This document shows positions 27,961-35,729 of a stretch of DNA of 50,552 bases, one piece after another; the stretch's first letter is position 1, and each line of letters starts with the position of its first letter. Source of the stretch: Clostridia bacterium (GTDB lineage: Bacteria; Bacillota; Clostridia; Oscillospirales; CAG-272); the NCBI GenBank assembly GCA_017399145.1, contig JAFQEG010000003.1, positions 1-50,552 on the forward strand. The letters run 5' to 3'. The notes under the pieces are model-generated. The model saw only the letters and a program-made list of their open reading frames with translations, did no database searches and had not been told where the DNA came from. A program made the position numbers and the translations under genes.

Positions 27961-27988
27961 CAAAAAAGAGTAAGCAAATTGCTTACTC
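27961..27988 (-). terminator. Terminator of the Cys-Asp repeat gene
   Basis: GAGTAAGC (27968-27975) pairs with GCTTACTC (27981-27988), followed on the minus strand by TTTTTT. Confidence 0.88.
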
Positions 27989-28000
27989 CTTAATTTGATT

Positions 28001-28456
28001 TTATTTCTTGTCCTTGAATGCTTTTCCACAAGCTGGGCAGATAAGGTCATCTGGGTCAAGCTCGTTATCAAAGCAAATTGTCTCGGCGCAATGTGGGCAC
28101 ATAGCTTCCATAAAATCCTCACCACAATCGTCACAGTCACAATCGCAATCACAGTCATCATCACAGCAATCACAATCGTCGTCACAATCACAGTCGCAAT
28201 CCTCATCACAGTCGCAGTCACAATCCTCGTCGTAAAGGTACTCCTCTACCTCACCAAGGTCGTGGTCAAGCTCTTCAACATAATCGCCAAGTGTTGCAAC
28301 CTCGTCGTCAATATCAGCAACTGTGTCGCAAACGTCGGAAAGAAGCTCAATAATTGCGTTTAGAACCTTTCCCTCTGGCTTAGATGCGTCAAGGTTAAGT
28401 CCCTCTGCAAGACCCTTAATGTATGCACATTTTTCAAGAATATCCATTTCCTTCAT
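28001..28456 (-). CDS. CD1247-N-terminal-domain-like protein with a (Cys-Asp)n tract and zinc ribbon
   Basis: 151 aa. Residues 1-73 are a helical, acidic domain (CAYIKGLAEGLNLD, then VLNAIIELLSDV) resembling the clostridial CD1247 N-terminal family. Residues 79-111 are a low-complexity run of alternating Cys and Asp with 14 cysteines. Residues 120-143 form a zinc ribbon (CPHC and CPAC). In relatives I recall, the middle segment is simply acidic; here it is Cys-rich, so metal binding is a strong possibility but unproven. Located 80 bp downstream of efp on the same strand with no clear promoter, so cotranscription with efp is likely. The ATG at 28456 follows GAAAGGGG. Confidence 0.85.
   Translation of the reverse strand: MKEMDILEKCAYIKGLAEGLNLDASKPEGKVLNAIIELLSDVCDTVADIDDEVATLGDYVEELDHDLGEVEEYLYDEDCDCDCDEDCDCDCDDDCDCCDDDCDCDCDCDDCGEDFMEAMCPHCAETICFDNELDPDDLICPACGKAFKDKK
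28118..28231 (-). repeat. Degenerate 6-bp tandem repeat encoding Cys-Asp
   Basis: On the coding strand the unit is roughly TGYGAY, repeated with third-position variation and Asp-rich interruptions through codons 76-113. Synonymous differences between units suggest an older, selected tract rather than a fresh slippage product. Confidence 0.75.
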
Positions 28457-28499
28457 TTTAAATAATCCCCTTTCGAATTAAAGCTTTATATAAATTTAT

Positions 28500-28522
28500 G
28501 GGACCGAGTGTTTCGCGGTCCC
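28500..28522 (-). terminator. Hairpin after efp without T-run
   Basis: GGGACCG (28500-28506) pairs with CGGTCCC (28516-28522). No T-run follows on the minus strand, so it may be an intercistronic element or weak terminator rather than a full stop to transcription. Confidence 0.45.
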
Positions 28523-28537
28523 TAAAATCTATGCTGA

Positions 28538-29101
28538 TTACTTATTTACTCTTTCAAGATACTCGCCAGTTCTTGTGTCGATTCTAATAACCTCACCCTC
28601 GTTGATGAAGATTGGAACTCTAACAACTGCACCAGTTTCAAGAGTAGCAGCCTTTGTTACGTTAGTAGCTGTATCACCACGTACACCTGGCTCGGTTTCT
28701 GTAACTACAAGCTCAACAAATGTTGGTGGCTCAACTGCAAAGATATCACCCTTAATAGATGAAAGCTTGCACATTTCCATTTCCTTAACGAACTTAAAGT
28801 TGTCGCCAAGCTTATTAGCGTCAACAGGAATCATTTCATAGGATTCCATATCCATAAAGTAGTATAGACCGCCGTCATTGTAGCTGTATTGAAGCTCTCT
28901 ACGCTCAACCTGAACAGTTTCAAACTTAGCTGTTGGGTTAAAGGAAGCCTCACGGATAGCACCTGTTACAACATCTCTATATTTTGTTCTTACGAACGCT
29001 GCGCCCTTACCAGGCTTTACATGCTGGAATTCAATTACTTGGTAAACCTTACCTTCCATTTCAAAGGTTACACCATTTCTGAAATCGCCTGCTGTTATCA
29101 T
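28538..29101 (-). CDS. efp: Translation elongation factor P
   Basis: 187 aa, three OB-like domains. Relieves ribosome stalling at polyproline. The N-terminal domain carries the tip loop [14 protein letters not shown] with Lys32 at the modifiable position. The C-terminal signature [15 protein letters not shown] is clear. No epmA/epmB-type modification genes are nearby. It has its own promoter but sits behind the M24 peptidase gene, the conserved pepP-efp neighbourhood of Firmicutes. AAGG is about 9 nt before the ATG. Confidence 0.97.
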   Translation of the reverse strand: MITAGDFRNGVTFEMEGKVYQVIEFQHVKPGKGAAFVRTKYRDVVTGAIREASFNPTAKFETVQVERRELQYSYNDGGLYYFMDMESYEMIPVDANKLGDNFKFVKEMEMCKLSSIKGDIFAVEPPTFVELVVTETEPGVRGDTATNVTKAATLETGAVVRVPIFINEGEVIRIDTRTGEYLERVNK

Positions 29102-29179
29102 ATGTTTTTTCCTTTTCTTGGCGTTTTAGTATTTTGAAGCTATGGTCCGCCACAACCATTAGCAAAAATTTACACATCT

Positions 29180-29208
29180 ATTTTACAATAAAAGACTCAA
29201 TATTTCAA
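29180..29208 (-). promoter_or_regulatory. Sigma-A promoter of efp
   Basis: Minus strand: TTGAAA (29208-29203), 17 bp, TAAAAT (29185-29180). No TGN extension. Confidence 0.75.
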
Positions 29209-29246
29209 TAGGTAAATAAAAGTTTTTTATTATTTTTGCAAAAATA

Positions 29247-30311
29247 TCACAATTCTATAAGCTTTTTAGGGGATTTTGTGAAGTTTTTGATGCCATTTTC
29301 AGTTATAAGCACCATATCTTCAATTCTTGTGCCGTATTTTGAAGGAATATAAATACCTGGCTCGACGGTTACAATATTGCCCACCCTTAAAATTCTATTG
29401 CATTTTGGTGACAAGGCAGGCATTTCGTGTACCTCTAAGCCAACGCTATGACCTAGCGAATGACCAAAATATCCCTCATAATCCTTATAAATAATATCTC
29501 GTGCAGTTTTGTCAGCCTCAACGCAATCACGGCCACCCTTTTCAAGATATTCAAGGGACTTTAGCTGTGCATCGAGGACTGTATTGTATAGCTTTTTCAT
29601 TTCCTCGTCTGCCTTACCTAGGCAAACTGTTCTTGTCATATCAGAATGATAGCCGTTTACCGTTGCACCAAAATCCATTGTGAAAAAGCCCTTCTTAAGC
29701 TTAACGTTTTCTGGCACACCATGTGGTAGCGAGGTTTTTTCAGCACTTATTGAAATAGTATCAAAGCTTTTGTCCTCTGCTCCGTGCTTTTTCATAAAAT
29801 ATTCAAGCTCGGCGGCAACGTCTGTTTCAGTAATATCTGTTGAAAGTATACCTAAAATATGCTCAAATGCCATATCTGTAATTACTTGAGCCTTTTCCAT
29901 TTGCTCAACTTCCCAGTTATCCTTTATCTCACGCATTTCATTTATTAAATTACCAACTGGTACTATGTCAACGCTTATATCGTTTTTCAAGCTTGTGTAA
30001 TCAAAAACACTTATTGAGTAGTCCTCAATACCTAATTTAGAAACACCCTCTTTTTTGAGAATATCCCCTAACCATTGACTTCTATTTCCCTTTGGCTGAA
30101 TAACTGTATAGTAATCCTTTAAGAGCTTTTCTGCAATTTCTGTATAACGAAAATCCTCAAATGCGTAAGTACCATTTTGTGTAATTAAAATTGAGCCGTC
30201 CTCGTTATCGAATTTTGTAAAGTATCTATGGCTAGTCCTTGAGGTCAAATATACACCATCAATTCCCTTTTCTGTCATTTTTTCTTGAAGGATTTTTATT
30301 CTATTTTCCAT
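29247..30311 (-). CDS. pepP: M24B metallopeptidase (Xaa-Pro aminopeptidase)
   Basis: 354 aa from ATG 30311 (MENRIKIL), chosen because GGGAG is 7 nt upstream; a longer frame runs back into the promoter. N-terminal creatinase-like domain, then the pita-bread catalytic domain with all metal ligands: the two Asp in MDFGATVNGYHSDMTRTV, His in GHSLGHSVGLEVHE, Glu in VTVEPGIYIP, and Glu in GTRIEDMVL. Removes N-terminal residues before proline. Upstream of efp on the same strand, as is common. No terminator is seen before the efp promoter. Ends in TGA. Confidence 0.93.
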   Translation of the reverse strand: MENRIKILQEKMTEKGIDGVYLTSRTSHRYFTKFDNEDGSILITQNGTYAFEDFRYTEIAEKLLKDYYTVIQPKGNRSQWLGDILKKEGVSKLGIEDYSISVFDYTSLKNDISVDIVPVGNLINEMREIKDNWEVEQMEKAQVITDMAFEHILGILSTDITETDVAAELEYFMKKHGAEDKSFDTISISAEKTSLPHGVPENVKLKKGFFTMDFGATVNGYHSDMTRTVCLGKADEEMKKLYNTVLDAQLKSLEYLEKGGRDCVEADKTARDIIYKDYEGYFGHSLGHSVGLEVHEMPALSPKCNRILRVGNIVTVEPGIYIPSKYGTRIEDMVLITENGIKNFTKSPKKLIEL

Positions 30312-30340
30312 AATATGACTCCCTATCCTTTTATTAACTA

Positions 30341-30369
30341 AGTATAACACACTTTAATCAACTAATCAA
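30341..30369 (-). promoter_or_regulatory. Sigma-A promoter of pepP
   Basis: Minus strand: TTGATT (30369-30364), 17 bp ending in TGT, TATACT (30346-30341). Confidence 0.8.
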
Positions 30370-30378
30370 GAAATATTG

Positions 30379-30407
30379 TTGACAAAAAATCAAAGAGGTG
30401 ATAAAAT
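30379..30407 (+). promoter_or_regulatory. Sigma-A promoter of the second secreted Cys-rich gene
   Basis: TTGACA (30379-30384), 17 bp ending in TGA, TAAAAT (30402-30407). Back to back with the pepP promoter. Confidence 0.85.
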
Positions 30408-30444
30408 TATTTTGTTAAATAAAATTATTAGAGATGGTTTTAAA

Positions 30445-31809
30445 ATGATACATAAGAAATTATTTGGGCTTTTACTTGTCCTTTCGCTAAGTATCCTTTT
30501 GGCAATTGGCATAGGTGCAAGTGATGCCTGTACACATACAAACGCAATAGACGACGGTGACTGCACAACCGAGGTTTTCTGTCCTGACTGTAACGAGGTT
30601 GTAAAGAATAAGACCTCACATAGCTATTACACTAAGGAAATTGTACCAAACGAAAATGGTGTACAGTTTGGATTAACTAGACATTCTGCATGTGCAAATG
30701 ATGGTTGTCTTGCTACCCTAGTTAAGACGCAAGACAAGTACGTTGACCTTATTGGCTATTCTGCCGGTGGCACAACTCTTACTGCAACCTATGGTATTGA
30801 TTTTGATATGCTAACCTCATACGCAAAGGAAAACGATATATACTTTGATTTCGGTCTTGTTGCAGGCAGTAAATTTTACGTTGGTGAATACTTGCCACTT
30901 GACAAAAATGGTAAGCCAATCGAGTACGTATCAAAGGTTCCTGTTGCACCATTTTTTAACGATATTTACGATTTCAACATCGTTGGCCTTTTGCCAACTC
31001 ACATGGAAACAGAGTTTATGGTTGCCGTTTATCTAATCCTCGATGATAATACCTATTATTTCCAGGGAAATGATATTATAACAACTGCCGACAAGCTTGA
31101 ATTTGTAAGTTTTAATTCGGTAAGGAGTGAAAGAGAGGGCTTCGACAATTTTGATTATGTTGAAACTGAGCAATCAAATGACAGAAATAAGCAACAAAAT
31201 GCTTCAAAAAATGATTACAACACAGGGTCAAGCTATACTCAAGACCAGCTTAATAAAATTGAGGGCACAGCCGAAATGCTTTCCCTTGGTAGTGCTGTAT
31301 TAAGCTATCCTAACTCTTCAATTTTCATGTCACACTTTTTAGCCGGCACAGGAAATAATTTTAATCTTGATGTCGACACATTTCTAAAGAATGAAATTGC
31401 AAGAAAAAACAGAAATGATGATATAAACAAAGCACTAACGGCTTGCGAGGCCATGGCACAAATCGACCAATCACTTTCATTTAATCAGGCTAGCGAAAGC
31501 CTTTTCCACAATCTAGAGGGCGACTGGAAATATTGTCTAGGGTCATACTTTACAAGCATTAAAATTGAGAATTTAACCATTTCCTATGAGGGTGGTGTAA
31601 AATACTACTCTGCTGACGTAACCTACATAATTCAAGACTTTTATAATTGGGATGAAAATGATTATTCAAAGGTATTTGGTCTTGTTTCACCTCATGAATT
31701 ACATCAGCTACACAAGGCTGGAATGGCTAAGGAATTTTTAACCTACGGCGAAAAAACATACAGCTTAAAATGGGCTGAGGGTATTCGTGTCGAGGAGCTT
31801 GGAATATAA
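30445..31809 (+). CDS. Secreted protein with N-terminal Cys-rich module and unknown C-terminal domain
   Basis: 454 aa from ATG 30445; the frame is open further upstream, but that part contains the promoter. The signal peptide (KKLFGLLLVLSLSILLAIGIGA) is followed by a CTHTN, CTTEVFCPDC module of the same style as the CxxC repeats in the large secreted protein at 8906. A middle linker (EQSNDRNKQQNASKNDYN) leads to a C-terminal region of about 180 residues with SHFLAGTGNNF, YYSADVTYIIQDFYNW and HELHQLHKAGMAKEF. I do not recognise a characterised family for this part. Monocistronic, with promoter and terminator. Confidence 0.75.
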   Translation: MIHKKLFGLLLVLSLSILLAIGIGASDACTHTNAIDDGDCTTEVFCPDCNEVVKNKTSHSYYTKEIVPNENGVQFGLTRHSACANDGCLATLVKTQDKYVDLIGYSAGGTTLTATYGIDFDMLTSYAKENDIYFDFGLVAGSKFYVGEYLPLDKNGKPIEYVSKVPVAPFFNDIYDFNIVGLLPTHMETEFMVAVYLILDDNTYYFQGNDIITTADKLEFVSFNSVRSEREGFDNFDYVETEQSNDRNKQQNASKNDYNTGSSYTQDQLNKIEGTAEMLSLGSAVLSYPNSSIFMSHFLAGTGNNFNLDVDTFLKNEIARKNRNDDINKALTACEAMAQIDQSLSFNQASESLFHNLEGDWKYCLGSYFTSIKIENLTISYEGGVKYYSADVTYIIQDFYNWDENDYSKVFGLVSPHELHQLHKAGMAKEFLTYGEKTYSLKWAEGIRVEELGI

Positions 31810-31834
31810 AAAGAGGGTTTTTGACCCTCTTTTA
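31807..31834 (+). terminator. Bidirectional terminator between the secreted-protein gene and tcdA
   Basis: AAAAGAGGGT with ACCCTCTTTT around a 5-nt T-rich loop. It overlaps the tcdA stop codon. Confidence 0.88.
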
Positions 31835-32521
31835 TTTTATCAAATCCTTTATTACCTCTGAGGCTAAAATAAAGCCGGCTACCGATGGTGTGAATGCACA
31901 CGAGGCAGGCACATATCCCCCCTCGCCCCTTTCGGCAACAGCTGGGTCCTCGGTTGAATATACAACCCTTAGCTTTTTTACGCCTCTTTTTCTTAATTTC
32001 TCCCGCATTACCCTTGCAAGCGGACAAACTGAGGTTTTGTAAATATCAGCCACCTTAAAATCAAGTGGATTTAGCTTGTTGCCTGTCCCCATTGAGGCAA
32101 TTATCGGTGTGTCTACTTTTTCACACTCATAGGCAAGCTCAACCTTTGCAGGTACACTATCAATGGCATCAACAACGTAATCGTATTTTGTAAAATCAAA
32201 TTGATTGATATTTTCCTTTGTTACAAAGGTGTTGTGAATGTTTACGACTATATTGGGATTTATATCGTAAATTCTTTCCTTCATAACCTCAGTTTTATAT
32301 CTTCCCACAGTTGAATGAAGGGCAATAATTTGTCTATTTATATTAGACAAGGAAACTGTATCGTTATCAACTAAATCAATGGTACCAATACCACATCTTG
32401 CAAGTGCCTCACAGGTAAAGCCACCAACCCCACCTATGCCAAAAACTATTACTCTTTTGCCTTGCAATATATCAACCTTATCCTTGCCGATAAGCATACG
32501 AAGTCTTGAAAGCTCTTCCAT
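31832..32521 (-). CDS. tcdA: tRNA threonylcarbamoyladenosine dehydratase (TcdA/CsdL)
   Basis: 229 aa, ThiF/E1-like fold. Cyclises t6A37 to ct6A in ATP-dependent fashion. Visible: the ATP-binding GIGGVGGFTCEALARCGIG, DLVDNDTVSLSNINRQI with the adenylation residues, and the TcdA-specific SVCPLARVMREKLRKRGV followed by LRVVYSTE. ATG 32521 was chosen because GAGGTG lies 6 nt before it; an in-frame GTG at 32530 is part of that ribosome site. The gene stands alone, divergent from the mannosidase. Confidence 0.93.
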   Translation of the reverse strand: MEELSRLRMLIGKDKVDILQGKRVIVFGIGGVGGFTCEALARCGIGTIDLVDNDTVSLSNINRQIIALHSTVGRYKTEVMKERIYDINPNIVVNIHNTFVTKENINQFDFTKYDYVVDAIDSVPAKVELAYECEKVDTPIIASMGTGNKLNPLDFKVADIYKTSVCPLARVMREKLRKRGVKKLRVVYSTEDPAVAERGEGGYVPASCAFTPSVAGFILASEVIKDLIK

Positions 32522-32575
32522 TTTTATCACCTCTTTTTTATCTTACCATAGAAAAAAAGAAAAATCAAATATTTA

Positions 32576-32604
32576 TTGCTTTTTATAGTAATTTGTGGTA
32601 AAAT
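32576..32604 (+). promoter_or_regulatory. Sigma-A promoter of the GH38 gene
   Basis: TTGCTT (32576-32581), 17 bp ending in TGG, TAAAAT (32599-32604). Confidence 0.75.
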
Positions 32605-32632
32605 TTTAAAAGAATATGTTTTGGAGGTATTT

Positions 32633-35600
32633 ATGAAGCTTATTCAAGAATCTTTAAAGAATTTACGTGTTATCCTTTCAAGGTTACAGGACAACATTGT
32701 AGTTAAATCCTATCCTGTTGAAAATATAACCTACAAGCTAACAGGCTACAAATCTGGCTCTGCCCTTCCTGACCCATCAGATTTTGTTCCCTTTTCAAAG
32801 GATTCAACCTGGGGCTATGAAAGAGATGAGCATGCTTGGTTTCATTTCACAGTTAATGTACCAGAATTAAATGGCGAGGAATTTAAACTCAACATTCGCA
32901 CAGAGATTGAGGGTTGGGACGCAACTAACCCACAATTCATTGCTTACGTTGACGGACGCATTCGTCAAGGTCTTGACACCAACCACACCTTTTTAACTCT
33001 TAGTGGTAGTGATAGCTATGATATTATGCTTTATAGCTATTCCGGTATGGAAGCAAAAAGGACAAACCTACATTTGTTTGCCGACGTTGTTATTGAAAAT
33101 CCAAAGGTTAAACAACTATACTACGACGTAAAGGTGCCCTTTGATGCTATTGATTTTTTAGATGAAAACTCATACGAATACCAAAACATTGTTGCAATTT
33201 TAGAAAGAGCTATTACTAAGCTCAATTTATTAAAGGTGCCATCTTGTGAGTTTTACGCAAGTGTTGACGAGGCACTAAAGGTTATGCAAAAGGACTTTTA
33301 CAAGGAATATTGCAAGGACCAAGAAATAAAAACCTTCTGTATCGGTCACACTCATATTGATATAGCTTGGCTATGGACAATTGAGCAAACAAGAGAAAAG
33401 GCACAGCGCTCATTTGCCACAGTTATTGAATTAATGAAGAGATACCCTGAATATAGATTTATGTCCTCACAGGCTATTCTTTACAAGATGGTTAAGGAAG
33501 AATGCCCCGAGCTTTACGAAGATATAAAGGCTATGATAAAGGCTGGCCGTTGGGAGGTCGAGGGTGCTATGTGGGTTGAAGCCGACTGCAACCTTTCAAG
33601 TGGTGAAAGTCTTGTAAGACAGGTACAATACGGAAAGAGATTCTTCAAGAAGGAATTTGACGTTGACTCTAAGATTCTTTGGTTGCCTGACGTTTTCGGC
33701 TATGCTGCTGCACTTCCACAGATTTTGAGAAAAAGTGGTGTTGACTGGTTTGTTACCTCTAAGATTGGTTGGAATGATACAAACACAATGCCTTATGATA
33801 CCTTTGAATGGAAGGGTATTGACGGCACTAGCATAAAGGCTCACTTCTTAACTGCGCAGAATGAGAAAAAGGGTCGTGTACCTGAAAGATTTAGCTCATA
33901 CTGTCCTGATTCAAACATAGCTGTAATTGACGGTGCTTGGAATAGATATCAGCAAAAGGCTCTATCTAGTAATGCTATTGTTACCTACGGCTTTGGCGAT
34001 GGTGGTGGTGGACCTACTGACGTTATGCTTGAAAAGCTAAAGAGAAATACCAAGGGCTTCCCTGGTCTTGCTCAAGCTAAGATGGGTACTGCTACCGAGT
34101 TCTTTGCTCAGCTTAGCCGTGATATAAAGGCAAAGCCTGAGCTTTTACCAACATGGCAAGGCGAGCTTTATCTTGAATTCCACAGAGGTACATATACCTC
34201 AATCGGCAAAAACAAGAGAAACAACAGACAATGTGAATTTTTAATGCTTGACACAGAATCACTTTGTGTTATGCTAGACAAGCTAAGAGGCGATAAATTC
34301 CCTAAGGAGGATTTGCACAAGGCTTGGGAAACGATGCTTACTAATCAATTCCACGATATTATTCCTGGCTCCTCTATTCCTGAGGTTTACGAAAGAACAG
34401 ACAGAGATTACAAGGAAATTCGTGAGCTTTGTGGAAAATACAGAAATAGTGCCTTTGATTTTGTTGCTCAAAGCACAAGCGAGGGCTATGCTGTATTCAA
34501 TCCTCATTCCTTTAAGAATTCCTCTTGCGTAAAAATTGATGGCAAGAGCGTATTTGTTAAAAACGTCCCACCTAAGGGCTATAAGGTTATCAAGAATATT
34601 GAGGCTAAAAACACTATTGAGGTTAAGGACAAGACTGTATTTACAAAATTCTTTACTGTAAAGCTTGACAAGGACCTTAATATTGCATCTATTTACGATA
34701 AGAAGAATCATCGTGAGGTTATTAAGCGTGGACAGGTAGCAAACAGATTGTTCGTGCTTGAAAATAACCCTGAGCAATACGACGCGTGGGAGCTTCAACG
34801 TAGCACGAAGGACAAGGAATATAACATTTCTGCACCATATGATGTTTATACAGTTGTTGACGGCTCAAGAACAGGTATTCACTACAAAAAGAGTCATATG
34901 GAAAGCGAAATTGAGCAAACAATTTGGTTCTACGAGGATATGCCTAGAATTGATTTTGAAACAAAGGTTAATTGGAATCAACAAAGACAGCTTTTAAAGG
35001 TTTCCTTCCCTGTTGAAATCAATGCTGACGTAGCAACCTACGAAATCCAATTCGGTACAACTAAGCGCCCAACTCACACAAATACCTCTTGGGACCAAGC
35101 GAAGTATGAGGTTTGTGCCCACAAATATGCAGATATATCCGAGGGCAATTATGGTGTTAGCCTTATTAATGATTGCAAGTATGGTCATGATATTCACGAC
35201 GGAGATATGCGTCTGACCCTTCTTTCCTCCGGCTGGAATCCTGACAATATGGGTAATTACAACGACCAAGGTATGCATGAAATTAACTACTCTATTTACC
35301 CACACGCATCAAACGTTGAGGGTTGTGACGTTATTAAGCACGCATACGACCTTAACCTACCTATGACTGCAGTTAAATCCCGTGGTAATGGATTGTTGCC
35401 TGATGAGTATTCTCTTGTTTGCGTTGACAAGGATAACGTTGTTGTAGAAACTATTAAAGAGGCTGAGGATTCAAGCGATACGATTATTAGACTTTATGAG
35501 GCTAAAAATTCAAGAGGCAGGGTAAACCTAAAGCTTGGCTTTGATATTACCGAGGCTTATCTTGGTGATTTAAGCGAAAACAAGCTTAAAAAGCTTACTG

Positions 35601-35665
35601 TTAAGAATAACACAGTATCAATTGACGTAAAGCCATTTGAAATTGTTACTATCATAGTAAAATAA
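32633..35665 (+). CDS. Alpha-mannosidase, glycoside hydrolase family 38
   Basis: 1010 aa, full GH38 length, no signal peptide, so probably cytosolic. Zinc and active-site motifs: GHTHIDIAWLW (His239, His241, Asp243), the nucleophile region WLPDVFGYAAALPQIL with Asp at about 353, TYGFGDGGGGPT, and NQFHDIIPGSSI. The C-terminal half is the usual beta-sandwich region. Hydrolyses terminal alpha-mannosides, for example from host N-glycans after uptake. The ATG at 32633 has TGGAGGT 5 nt upstream. Monocistronic. Confidence 0.94.
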   Translation: MKLIQESLKNLRVILSRLQDNIVVKSYPVENITYKLTGYKSGSALPDPSDFVPFSKDSTWGYERDEHAWFHFTVNVPELNGEEFKLNIRTEIEGWDATNPQFIAYVDGRIRQGLDTNHTFLTLSGSDSYDIMLYSYSGMEAKRTNLHLFADVVIENPKVKQLYYDVKVPFDAIDFLDENSYEYQNIVAILERAITKLNLLKVPSCEFYASVDEALKVMQKDFYKEYCKDQEIKTFCIGHTHIDIAWLWTIEQTREKAQRSFATVIELMKRYPEYRFMSSQAILYKMVKEECPELYEDIKAMIKAGRWEVEGAMWVEADCNLSSGESLVRQVQYGKRFFKKEFDVDSKILWLPDVFGYAAALPQILRKSGVDWFVTSKIGWNDTNTMPYDTFEWKGIDGTSIKAHFLTAQNEKKGRVPERFSSYCPDSNIAVIDGAWNRYQQKALSSNAIVTYGFGDGGGGPTDVMLEKLKRNTKGFPGLAQAKMGTATEFFAQLSRDIKAKPELLPTWQGELYLEFHRGTYTSIGKNKRNNRQCEFLMLDTESLCVMLDKLRGDKFPKEDLHKAWETMLTNQFHDIIPGSSIPEVYERTDRDYKEIRELCGKYRNSAFDFVAQSTSEGYAVFNPHSFKNSSCVKIDGKSVFVKNVPPKGYKVIKNIEAKNTIEVKDKTVFTKFFTVKLDKDLNIASIYDKKNHREVIKRGQVANRLFVLENNPEQYDAWELQRSTKDKEYNISAPYDVYTVVDGSRTGIHYKKSHMESEIEQTIWFYEDMPRIDFETKVNWNQQRQLLKVSFPVEINADVATYEIQFGTTKRPTHTNTSWDQAKYEVCAHKYADISEGNYGVSLINDCKYGHDIHDGDMRLTLLSSGWNPDNMGNYNDQGMHEINYSIYPHASNVEGCDVIKHAYDLNLPMTAVKSRGNGLLPDEYSLVCVDKDNVVVETIKEAEDSSDTIIRLYEAKNSRGRVNLKLGFDITEAYLGDLSENKLKKLTVKNNTVSIDVKPFEIVTIIVK

Positions 35666-35668
35666 AGA

Positions 35669-35699
35669 AAAAATCCACACGTCTTGTGTGGATTTTTTT
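35669..35699 (+). terminator. Terminator of the GH38 gene
   Basis: AAATCCACAC pairs with GTGTGGATTT around GTCTT, followed by T-run. Confidence 0.92.
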
Positions 35700-35718
35700 C
35701 TTTTATTCATCATATAAT
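35690..35718 (+). promoter_or_regulatory. Possible sigma-E promoter of the SpoVB-like gene
   Basis: GGATTTT (35690-35696), 14 bp, CATATAAT (35711-35718). The -10 fits the sigma-E pattern CATAYAHT fully and the -35 fits KMATATT at five of seven. It overlaps the GH38 terminator T-run. Confidence 0.4.
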
Positions 35719-35729
35719 CTATTGATTGT

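Noticed and set aside
28008-28235. A plus-strand open frame encoding Ser-Gln repeats.
   Set aside because: It is the antisense shadow of the Cys-Asp tract and has no ribosome site or promoter.
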